A stretch of 64,000 bases of DNA, taken from the NCBI GenBank assembly GCA_940671915.1, contig CALNVZ010003433.1:48572670-48636669 (forward strand). Direction: 5' to 3'. This DNA is from Paracentrotus lividus (taxonomy: Eukaryota > Echinodermata > Echinoidea > Camarodonta > Echinidae). The notes under the pieces were generated by a model that saw only the letters and a program-made list of their open reading frames with translations, did not search any database and was not told the origin of the DNA. Shown here piece by piece: positions 13,501 to 25,500 of the stretch (positions are counted from its first letter, which is position 1; each line of letters opens with the position of its first letter). Made by a program: the position numbers and the translations under genes.

Positions 13501-16500
13501 AGTATCGTAGTCTAGTGATCGTATCAATTGACTGGGGATGCATAGGTCGTGAGTTCGATTCACGGCACTAGCACTTATGTCCACTCCACCCACATGCATA
13601 TGGATACCCGGGAGGATGATTCCATACAGTCGCCGGAGTTGGCAGAAACAAAGCATGGAACAGAATCCAATGAACGGGGTAATAATATACTGTAAAGCGC
13701 TTTGGGCGGCTACGGGAAAAGCGCTTAATAAATAATAGTAGCATTATTATTACTTATTCATTATAGGAAAGTGTGTTTTTAGTACGCTGTCTGGAATAAT
13801 GATACGTTTGTAAATACACTGTGCTTCCATTTAATTGGCATTGTGAGTCAAGTACTATTATAATCATGTTATATATTTGTCAGTATCTCCTACTTATACT
13901 TCCATTGTAAGAACTCACCATTTATGTTTATGGTTCCACACCATTTGATACATATTTATTCAACCTGTTGGAAACGAGCTGATTTGGCTACACATTTCCC
14001 ATAGACCTCAGCTGAAGCATATTTGAGCTCAGTCCTCAACAGAATAATAGTCTAATGACCCATCAATATAATTTATTTTTATAAATGATATACCATGAAG
14101 TAAAATAGCTCAACTGTATCCGTTCAACTTAATAATTAATATGAGTAAATACTCTGATAAACATATACATTAAAAAAAAACATATATCCTTAAAAACACA
14201 TTTTTTCAATATAAATATAACCTCCCCAAGTATAATACTTTGATAATATCAACATGGTCAGAAAGAGTATAATATGTATAATACTTACAAATAACAGGTA
14301 GATTGGTTGGTCCTCCTCCGTCGCTACATGATCTGTCCTGTATATCAATATCATCTATCGCTATATCACCCTTAGCGCTCTTAGTTCCAGAAGCTTGGAA
14401 CACAATCTGTAAAAATATATACATTGAACTATAAGCATCTTGTAAAAAAGATCGGGTGAACATGCACATATTTCAAATGGTCCGATTATCGGACATAATA
14501 TCCTTTGTAATAGACACCTCACAGTTCTTCTTCAAAACAAGAGATGCTTGGCAAGCCCCCAAGAGAGAAGACAAGGGATTATATTATCTTGCCAAATGAT
14601 GTTAGTTGAAGGGACGGGATTTAAACAGCGCAGCTTGTGATTGACGTAGTAGATCAATATACTTGACATTAACCCTTTGGGCGCGGGCCTGTGCATCGCG
14701 ATTGTTATCCCTGTGATGGAGCGATTTCTCGTACTCTGACAGTTTATAGAAATTTCTTAGGTTTTGAGCTTCATTACTCCTTGCTCCTCACTCGGTCATT
14801 TTCATGATTTGTTAATCATTTAACTGGAGGTTAACGCTCGATTGAGTACCTCCAGTTAACGCTCTCAGAGCAAGATTGGAACAAGGTTCATTGTTTCAAT
14901 GAATCTTTTTCTGATTTTGTCAAAATACATGTACATCCCTAAAAGAGAATAATCATACTGTGTAATATACTTTTTACTGAAATCATTTGTCATCAGCAAT
15001 GTTATCAATGGAATTATTTCCAGCATGCATGGCACACAAGGCTTTTACACATCACTTTACAAAACAAATTTCTTAGGTTTTGAGCTTCATTACTCCTTGC
15101 TCTTCACTCGGTCATTTTCATGATTTGTTAATCATTTAACTGGAGGTTAACGCTCGACTGAGTACCTCCAGTTAACGCTCTCAGAGCAAGATTGGAACAA
15201 GGTTCATCGTTTCAATGAATCTTTTTCTGATTTTGTCTTTCAGACTACCAAGTCAAAGCAAATGAGGAAATTCCAGAAACTGATCCTTTGCAAACCACTC
15301 GTCAACCACCAGCGTACCCACAGCTTGCCGCCTAGCAAAACAGTTTCAGCCAGCACCAACTGACTGAAGATGAACAACAGGTTCTCTCCCTTGGATTGAA
15401 CTTTACAATGGCTCCTAAGCAAGACAACTGGAAAGAGATCATCCAGCGAATTGAACCTAGCCTCAGACATCTAAGCCGGTCACATGCTGACTCGGTTCGT
15501 ATCCAGATCATCCAAACATTGACTTCGGTTAATCCACCTCAGCCTAACCTAACCAAAGCCGAGAAGTCAGGCCTGGCTAGTCTACGTGAGGATAACTCCA
15601 TCCACATCCTTAAAGCAGACAAGGGCAATGCAACTGTGGTGATGGATAAAGAAGACTATGAGACCAAGATTCAAAGCCTGCTGAACACTTGGACCTACAG
15701 GAAACTTCCAAAAGATCCCACACCAGCTGTTGAACGTAGGGTGAATAGCAAACTCCTCTCACTTCAGAGAAAGGACATGCTGTCACAAACCCTATACCGC
15801 CAACTACGCTGCTCGTCAGGCATCTGTCCAATTCTCTTTGGGCAACCGAAGATTCACAAGCCAGATGCCCCTCTCAGAGCGATTTTTAACAGGCGCAGCT
15901 TGTGATTGACGTAGTAGATCAATATACTTGACATTAACCCTTTGGGCGCGGCCTGGTGCATCGCGATTGTTATCCCTGCTGATGGAGCGATTTCTCGTAC
16001 CTCTGACAGTTTATAGAAATTTCTTAGGTTTTGAGCTCATTACTCCTTGCTCCTCACTCGGTCATTTTCATGATTGTTAATCATTTAACTGGAGGTTAAC
16101 GCTCGATTGAGTACCTCCAGTTAACGCTCTCAGAGCAGATTGGAACAAGAGTTCATTGTTTCAATGAATCTTTTCTGATTTTGTCAAAATACATGTACAT
16201 CCCTAAAAGAGAATAATCATACTGTGTAATATACTTTTTACTGAATCATTGTCATCAGCAATGTTATCATGGAATTATTTCCAGCATGCATGCCACCACA
16301 GGCTTTACACATCACTTACAAAACCAAATTTCTTAGGTTTTGAGCTTCATTACTCCTTGCCTCTCACTTCGGTCATTTTCATGATTTTTTGCTTTAATCA
16401 TTTAAACTGGAGGTAACGCTCGACTGAGTACCTCCAGTTAACGCTCTCAGAGCAAGATTGGAACAAGGTTCATCGTTCAATGAATCTTTTCTGATTTTGT

Positions 16501-19500
16501 CTTTCAGACTACCAAGTCAAAGCAAATGAGGAAATTCCAGAAAACTGATCCTTTGCAAACCACCAGTCAACCACCAGCGTACCCACAGCTTGCCGCCTAG
16601 CAAAACAGTTTCAGCCAGCACCAACTGACTGAAGATGAACAACAGTTCTCTCCTTGGATTGAACTTTACAATGCTCCTAAGCAAGACAACTGGAAAGAGA
16701 TCATCCAGCGAATTGAACCTAGCCTCAGACATCTAAGCCGGTCACATGCTGACTCGGTTCGTATCCAGATCATCCAAACATTGACTTCGGTTAATCCACC
16801 TCAGCCTAACCTAACCAAAGCCGAGAAGTCAGGCCTGGCTAGTCTACGTGAGGATAACCCATCCACATCCTTAAAGCAGACAAGGCAATGCAACTGTCGG
16901 TGATGGATAAAGAAGACTATGAGACCAAGATTCAAAGCCTGCTGAACACTTGGACCTACAGGAAACTTCCAAAAGATCCCACACCAGCGTTGAACGTAGG
17001 GTGAATTAGCAAACTCCTCTCACTTCAGAGAAAGGACAGCTGTCACAAACCCTATACGCCAACTACGCTGCTCGTCAGGCATCTGTCCAATTCTCCTTTG
17101 GGGCAACCGAAATTCACAAGCCAGATGCCCCTCTCAGACCTTTAGGCCGTATTCGTTACGGTTTAGAGTTGTACGGCAAATGACAATAGAATCGAACAAT
17201 AGCGCCGTACGAGAAAAAACTCCCAGGACGAAAAAAAAACTCCCAAACGTGTACAACTTCCGTACAGCTGGAAGTTTCTAGTGCACTGAAATGCACTAGA
17301 TAAAACCGAAATCCATTGAAATAATGACGCAACAATGATTGTTTGTTAGCCGCTTTATCCTTTGACTGCCGAATGTTGTGCATGTCGCTTGTCATGCATT
17401 TCAAATATCAACGTCCCATTCATTAACAATTCATGGCCTGGGATGGGAAACAATTAACCAGGGAGGTGGAAAGGGAGTTTTATTCTTTGAATTAATCTCC
17501 TAAATAGCTCCACGAATTTTTCTTTCACAAATGTGAAGTGGCCATATTGGCCAAAGGGCAATGAAACGTTGAATTATGATTCCGATATCACGCTACATCG
17601 ATAGCGCAAAAGTCTCACGTAGGTGCATGCGCATCAATCTTTTTCTTATTACTATTTTTTTTTTTTTTCTTTGGTTTTTTTTTCTTATTTTGGGAGGGGC
17701 AAAAGTGCTAATAATGGAAGGGGTAAAATATAAATTTCCACTATTTAAATATTCAACTCTTTACAGAGCCATACACATTAAACAATAAAACGTCAATGTT
17801 CATTAACAATATCCACTCGGCCTCGAAATCCCTACATCTATCAAATAATTATAAATAATATGGACCTTTGAAGAATGGTGGAATTTGTTTCCATTCTTTT
17901 GTGGTGTGTATTTTTTTACATGTTGTATGTAGGTATGCTCGCTATATTTGAAATGGAGCGGGAAGTTCTTATGTGATGAAAAATGTAATCCATGCTTAAC
18001 GAGTATATATCTATAAGCACGATTATCTTTTCTTTGACAAGCTTAGCGCGTTCCAGGTTATGGCTGACATAGCACAATGACAACGGACAAAGGTTCAGAT
18101 TCAGGGGCGGACCCCAATTGCCCTGAATGAACTACTCGTTTTAGTATTTTGAATCCAATTTGCATAACTATTTGTTGCTATGACTGACAAACACGTTTCT
18201 TGTCTCACATAGCAACACACTAATATAAATTATGCAAAAAAGGAAATCGATGGGCGTATTTTATGTCAAGTCCATTAATATAGGATTTCCCACTCAGTTT
18301 GGAAGTTCTCACTCCATTGGAATAATCAGTTCTTTCAAATTCCCCCCAAAATTTCTACAGCGTCAAATCATCATTCAAATTCCAACTTAGTTCCTTTGTT
18401 TTGGTATTAAAACCTCTCAATATCAAAATCCCCCTCAAAGCAATCCAAATTAGTAAATCGTTTGGAATGCGTGCTTTCCGCAATCAAATCCGCGCTGAAG
18501 CAATCAACTCTGGCCTTGGTTAAACCAAGTTGGTTATACAATTTGGCATCGTTTTACATTCTTGGTTAAATTTTATATAGATTAAACATTTAAGGATAGC
18601 GACTTCTTTTTCTGAAGCTCTATATCTATTCCATGAGAATAATTAAAAAAAAAATAAAATAACGTTTCCTTTTTATTTGAGGTTTAGATCATTTTAAAAC
18701 ATTTCTTACGTTGTATGGAACAACTATTGTTGTTGTGTGATGAAACACCTTTTTCTTTTTTAAAGCTCTGGTTAAATACTTTAGAATTAAATATCAAAGA
18801 TCATTTATGGCGCCCCTGAGTTTTAGGTCAATCTGGCGCCCCCTAGCTTCAGTCGATTTGTCATCCCTGAATCTAACATCGAAATAACGCCAATATGTCG
18901 CCCCTCAGTAAAATGTAAACTTTGCGCCCCCTTAGCTTCAGGTCGATTGCGCCCCCCCAAAAGTTTCAGATCACTTTGGCGCCCCTTGATTTTAATTTGG
19001 CGCCCCTGATTTAAGATCAAAATGGCGCCCAAATAAATTTAAGATCCTATATGTTTTAGGTCAATTTGGAGCCCCATAAGTTAAAGATAAATGCTGGCGG
19101 CGCCCCTAAGTTTAAGTTTATTTTGCGCCCCTTAGTTTAAATGATTTGGCGCCCCCTAAATTTAAGATAGAATTGGCGACCATTATGACGCCCTTTTTCC
19201 CCCTTTGTTTTTTCCCTTCCCCCTCTTTCCCTTCCTCTTTTTTTTTTTTTTTTTTGTTCTTCAATTCATATCCTTTTTTCTTTCTCTTTCTATTTTTGGC
19301 GCCCCTGTCCGCCTACCACCCCACAAATAAGTGCGCATGAATTAATTTGTATTGTGGAAGAGTTTTGTGTGCTGACTATGTAATTATGCAAGATTGAGTA
19401 AAAAGAGGAAAAAAATGTAGATGAAAATCATTTCATGAACTAATCGAAACTGGAAAAATATAATCTCATACTTAAGCACCATGCGTAATTAGGTTACCAT

Positions 19501-22500
19501 ACTCATTCACAATTGTGCTCATAGCAATCGCCAAACATTTTGATGAAAAAAAAAAATTATATGATTAAAAACAAAAAACATTTCCTGCAGCTATAAATGC
19601 AAGCCCCTAATTTGAATGCTAATTTACTGTTAAGTTGAAAACTCGGAATGATTTAAATGTCTATCATGGCGGTATTCCGCGCATTATTATAACAGCGTCT
19701 CTGCTGAAATTGAATGACTTACTGATTTACGTATTTAGAGCCATCTTTATCGGAATGTTGAAGCAAGTGAACATGTATTGATATGCTGAAAAGGAATTGA
19801 TCTCCGGGAAATCGAGCTGAAAGCTAATTCACCCAACTTGATGAACTGATTATCAAATGGGGGCGAGCTTCTGAAACTGACTGGGAACACCTATAATTCA
19901 GTAGTCTTGAACATTAGTTGCATTCTCAGTTGAAAATAAATGGTGTTTTTCTCCTCTGTAGAAATTATGGACGTTATAGGTGGTATCTGACGTCGCGGAG
20001 ATGTCTCTGAGGACTCGAACACTCGGAGACGTCTCCGATAATGTTTTATGTATCATCAGAGACGTCTCCACGACAGACAAAAAACACACACATTCGTAAG
20101 CATTTTCTATTTCCCACCACAAAGGTGGTATCCATTTGTCCCCGCGACTCGGATACTCCATTCAGGACGTCTCCGATATATATATTTTTTCTGTCGCGAG
20201 CATTCGCGGCGATCCCGTTGACGGGGGGGGCGTGGACGTGTCCCCCTCCCTCGATTTTTTATGGGGATCGTCCCCTCGATTTTAAAAAAATTTTTATGTA
20301 GTGATTAGCTTTGTGAGGCTAATAAAGAGGTAAAATGTATGTCAAATAAAGATGCTAAATGTTATTATAAGGCAAAATTTCCGGCTCGCGCTTCGCGCTC
20401 GCAATTATTTTCATTTAGTTGCATAATGTGCGAAGTACGCGAATTTTGAGTGTATTATTTTTTCACTTTTGGGTGTTTCGTGTCCCTCCCCCCCACCTCC
20501 CCGTCGTGACATGAAATCACCGCGCTTGTCGTGGGAATATCTCGGAGACGTCTTTGAGACGTCTGCGCCGACAAAAAAAACATCCAAAATCATTTCAAAC
20601 CATTCTCAAATTAGTCTCAAAACTATTTCAAATCCGTTTCCAGTGTAATGACAAGTGACTTGCCACCATTAGTTTATTTTGTTTTAGCGTCAGTTTCCTC
20701 TCTACAATGTCAGGTCAAACTAACCACTTCAATCGTGTCGGAAAATGTCATTTTTGATGATTAACATGCAATTAATCTAATCGTTGTGACAGTCTATAAT
20801 GCACCTAATCTTAAACAAAGTTTTAACAACCTTTAACTTCAAAGTTAACGGAGAAATAGAAAATTAGCTTCCTCCGACATAAAACTCGCAAAGCCATATC
20901 AATATATCTAAACCACCTATACCCCTAGTTTAGAATTCTTTAGAAATGTGTTGTACATAATTGATCCCGAATGAGTTCATCTNNNNNNNNNNNNNNNNNN
21001 NNNNNNNCCTTTAGGCCGCGTATTCTTTACGGGTTTAGAGTTGTACGGCAATGACAATAGAATCGAACAATTAGCGCCGTACGCAGAAAAAACTCCCAGG
21101 ACGAAAAAAACCTCCCAAACGTGTACAACTTCCGTACAGCTGGAAGTTTCTAGTGCACTGAAATGCACTAGATAAAACCGAAATCCATGAAATAATGACG
21201 CAACAATGATTGTTTGTAGCCGCTTATCCTTTGACTGCCGAGTGTTGTGCATTGTCGCTTGTCATGCATTTTCAAATATCACGTCCCATTCATTAACAAT
21301 TCAGTGGCCTCGGGATGGGAAACAATTAACCAGGGAGGTGGAAAGGGAGTTTTATTCTTTGAATTAATCTCCTAAATAGCTCCACGAATTTTTTCTTTCA
21401 CAAATGTGAAGTGCCATATTGGCCAAAGGGCAATGAAACGTTGAATTTGATTCCGATATCACGCTACATGCATGCGCAAAAGTCTCACGTAGGTGCATGC
21501 GCATTCAATCTTTTTCTTATTACTATTTTTTTTTTTTTTTTCTTTGGTTTTTTTTTTCTTATTTTGGGAGGGGCAAAAGTTGCTAATAATGGAAGGGGTA
21601 AAATATAAATTTCCACTATTTAAATATTCAACTCTTTACAGAGCCATACACATTAAACAATAAAACGTCAATGTTCATTAACAATATCCACTCGGCCTCG
21701 AAATCCCTACATCTATCAAATAATTATAAAATAATATGGACCTTTGAAGAATGGTGGAATTTGTTTCCATTCTTTTTGTGGTGTGTATTTTTTTGACATG
21801 TTGTATGTATGTATGCTCGCTATATTTGAAATGGAGCGGGAAGTTTTTTTTGTGATGAAAAATGTAATCCATGCTTAACGAGTTATATTATCAAAGCACG
21901 GATTATCTTTTCTTTGAGAAGGCTTAGCGGTTCCAGGTTATGGCTGACATAGCACAATGACAACGGACAAAGGTTCAGATTCAGGGCGGGGACCCAATTG
22001 CCCTGATGAACTACTCGTTTTAGTATTTTGAATCCAATTTGCATAACTATTTGTTGCTATGACTGACAAACACGTTTCTTGTCTCACATAGCAACACACT
22101 AATATAAATTATGCAAAAAAGGAAATCGATGGGCGTATTTTATGTCAAGTGCCATTAATATAGGATTTCCCACTCAGTTTGGAAGTTCGTCACTCCATTG
22201 GAATAATCAGTTCATTTCAAATTCCCCCCAAAATTTCTACAGCGTCAAATCATCATTCAAATTCCAACTTAGTTCCTTTGTTTGGTATTAAAACCTCTCA
22301 AATTCAAATCCCCCTCAAAGCAATCCAAATTAGTAAATCGTTTGGAATGCGTGCTTTCCCGCAATCAAATCCGCGCTGAAGCAATCAACTCTGGCCTTGG
22401 TTAAACCAAGTTGGTTATACAATTTGGCATCGTTTTACATTCTTGGTTAAATTTTATATAGATTAAACATTTAAGATTAGCGACTTTTTTTCTGAAGCTC

Positions 22501-25500
22501 TATATCTATTCCATGAGAATAATTAAAAAAAAAATAAAATAACGTTTCCTTTTTATTGAGGTTTAGATCATTTTAAAACATTTCTTACGTTGTATGGAAC
22601 AACTATTGTTGTTGTGTGATGAAACACCTTTTTCTTTTTTTAAGCTCTGGTTAATTACTTTAGAATTAATATCAAAGATCATGTATGGCGCCCCTTGAGT
22701 TTTAGGTCAATCTGGCGCCCCCTAGCTTCAGGTCGATTTTGTCATCCCTGAATCTAACATCGAAATAACGCCAATATGTCGCCCCTCAGTAAAATGTTAA
22801 ACTTTGCGCCCCCTTAGCTTCAGGTCGATTTGGCGCCCCAAAAAGTTTCAGATCACTTTGGCGCCCCTTGATTTTAATTTGGCGCCCCTGATTTAAGATC
22901 AAAATGGCGCCCAAATAAATTTAAGATCCTATATGTTTTAGGTCAATTTGGAGCCCCATAAGTTAAAGATAAATGTGCGGCGCCCCTAAGTTTAAGTTTA
23001 TTTTGCGCCCCTTAGTTTAAATGATTTGGCGCCCCCTAAATTTAAGATAGAATTGGCGCACCATTATGACGCCCTTTCCCCCTTTGTTTTGTTTCCCCTT
23101 TCCCCATCTCTCTCTTCTGAATCTACTTTCGTACGATAGGACGCACGCTTCACTGACGCTTCATAGAGAAGCGTGCAAATCAGCGTTGCATTCTCGTCTC
23201 ATTATACCCTTACTATTTTCGTGCGACAGCACAACTCTAAACCCCGGAACAGAATACGGGCCTTAGTGTCCACAAGGGGTTCTCCTACGTACAAACTGGC
23301 CAAACATTTGGCTGTTATCCTGCAGCCTCTTGTCGGTCAAAGTGTACACAACGTGACGAACTCCAGGCATTTCATTGAGCAAATTTGCCAGATGTCAGTT
23401 TCAAACAGTGATCTTCTCATCAGCTTTGATGTAGAATATCTGTTCACAAGTGTACCGGTAAAGGATGCTTGTGCTATCATCCTCAGCAAACTGGAATCTG
23501 ACAACACACTCTCTGATAGAACCGATTGGTCTCCCACAGACATCCATGAATTGCTTATTCTGTGCCTCGATTCTACCTCGTTTAGGTGGAGAGACACCTT
23601 TTACAGGCAAACAGAAGGAGCAGCTATGGGGTCTCCATTGTCCCCAATAGTAGCCAATCTGTTCATGGAACACTTAAGTTTGAGGAAACAGCACTACAGG
23701 AAGCGAATTGCAGACCCAAGGTGTGGCTTAGATACGTGGACGACACCTTCATAGTTTGGCAACATGGAGCTGAGGAAATTAACAACTTCCTGCAGCACCT
23801 CAATTCTCAGCATGAGTCCATCAGGTTTACCATGGACATGGAAAACCAAGGGACCATCCCCTTTCAGGACACCATGATTAAGAGGGCGCCACAGGGATCC
23901 CTGTCCCACCAGGTTTACCAGAAACCTACACACACTGACCGGTATCTAAACTACCGGTCATACCATCACCCTTCTGTCCTAAGATCAATAAACAAAACAT
24001 TGGTCAAACGGGCACATGAAGTGAGTGACCAGACGCATCTACAGGGGGAACTTGAGCATATCAGACATGTCTTGAAATGCAACAACTACCCCACCCACAA
24101 GATCTCGACTGAGCTTCCGCCGCCGCGGGGCTCACCTGAAAACCAGCCTAAGTCGAGAGTTGTCCTCCCATACCTGGGGGCGGCCTCTCACAAGATCCAG
24201 AGGATTTTGAAAGAAGCTGACGTGGAGGTTCGCCACAGCTCCTCTACCAAACTTCAATCTATCCTCTATACCCACAAGGACAAGCGACTCTCCAAGGACC
24301 TCTCTGGAGTCTACCGCATTCCATGCGAATGTGGTAAAGTGTATATTGGGGAGACCGGCCGTTCCTTTGCCACCCGGCTTAAGGAGCACAAAACCCATGG
24401 ACGGCGAGACGAACGGGACAAGTCTGCAATCATCCACCATGCCCACAATTGTGAGCATAGGGTCCTATGGGATGAGAGCAAACTAATCACTCAGGTCCCT
24501 CACTGGTACCAGCAACGTGTTAGGGAAGCCTTGGAGATTCAGTCACACAACACTCTTCTCCAAGATAGCGGTCTCCAAGTTAGCAATATCTGGTTGACCC
24601 TCCTTGACAAACAAACCAATTAACTTGTCTGGCCACAACAAAAGCTACTAAAACCAGCTGTTTCCAGTTAGACGGTATCGTTGTGTAGCCAATTGGTTGA
24701 CACTGGCCACAACAAAAGACACCCAACTAGCGGTTCTACAGTTAGACTGTGTCGTTGTGCAGCCAACCGTGACCCCACACAATGGAGGCTCCATTGTTCT
24801 AATTTGAGCCTTTCCATTGCTGTGCAGTCAACCGTACTTCCTCCACACTCAACATAGTGTGTTGTGTGAAGTCAACCGTACTTCCTCTGGGCAACCAGCC
24901 AATCAGAGGCTTCCATTCTGAGTTTCCTGTGCAACTCTAGAAATTTGGATCCATCAGAAGGGTATATATAGCCCTCTGATATCAATTTTGACTCATTCTC
25001 CTGAAGACGGTGAGAACATGCTCACCAAAACGTCGAGATTGGGTAGGTCCTTTTCAGGACCACTCATAACCTCAAGAAAGAATACTTGGTGCACCGTGAA
25101 ACCTTCAACTGCTAATCGTTCTACCACCAGTGAAACCTTCAAAGATTATCTACAATGAAGGCTTATTAAAACAAAACAATTTAAAAACAAATATTTTATT
25201 GAATAATCTATGGAAAAGCAAGACAAATACCACTCCGTCTCCTTTATGCCTCACCCTTGAAATACAGTATTTTAAAATTTCCCCATGTAACCTACTTTTT
25301 CTAGCCTGATAACTAAAAAAATCTGGACTAGTTAGCTCTTCTTCCTATAAAGACCCGATTAAGCTTGAATATGATATCTCAATGGGTTCTTGAGATATCA
25401 CCATAACCAGACTGATACCGATAACTTTTGGAGGTAAATTACCTACAATTTTTGAGCTTACGACTGCCAATTATTGCAACCGCATTTTAAAAGGTGGTAT

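Larger units (their letters stand above)
14624..17140. repeat. Tandemly duplicated 1.26-kb block (14624-15880 and 15888-17140)
   Basis: The block from CAGCGCAGCTTGTGATTGAC through the start of the Penelope-like frame occurs twice in direct order. The second copy differs mainly by many scattered one-base losses and gains. That pattern is more like sequencing error in an unpolished read than evolutionary change. Confidence 0.85.
17145..23262. mobile_element. TIR DNA element inside the Penelope element, TTA target duplication (Harbinger-like)
   Basis: The left end GGCCGTATTCGTTACGG plus GTTTAGAGTTGT is inverted at the right as ACAACTCTAAACCCC and GAATACGGGCC. TTA at 17142-17144 and 23263-23265 flanks it. 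A 3-bp TTA duplication with GGCC-starting ends suits PIF/Harbinger, but no transposase is visible. The assembled length is inflated by an internal duplication; the copy at 21014-23262 (about 2.25 kb) has both ends. Confidence 0.7.
15238..25150 (+). mobile_element. Penelope-like retroelement, interrupted by a TIR element
   Basis: The N-terminal part (15240-15890, repeated at about 16510-17140) reads [15 protein letters not shown] and [18 protein letters not shown]. The rest (23265-24623) follows after the inserted element. The uninterrupted text would run RPLVSTRG across the insertion. The 3' flank (24624-25150) holds 70-base direct repeats, CAACAAAAG words and a hammerhead-like motif. Penelope-like elements combine a telomerase-related reverse transcriptase with a GIY-YIG nuclease. 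Confidence 0.85.

Noticed and set aside
13495-13570. tRNA gene on the plus strand
   Set aside because: Same reason: tRNA-like head of a SINE with a long 3' body.
19146-19340. Small frame ending in a Phe-rich segment
   Set aside because: It reads through the minisatellite and a T-rich run; no protein character.
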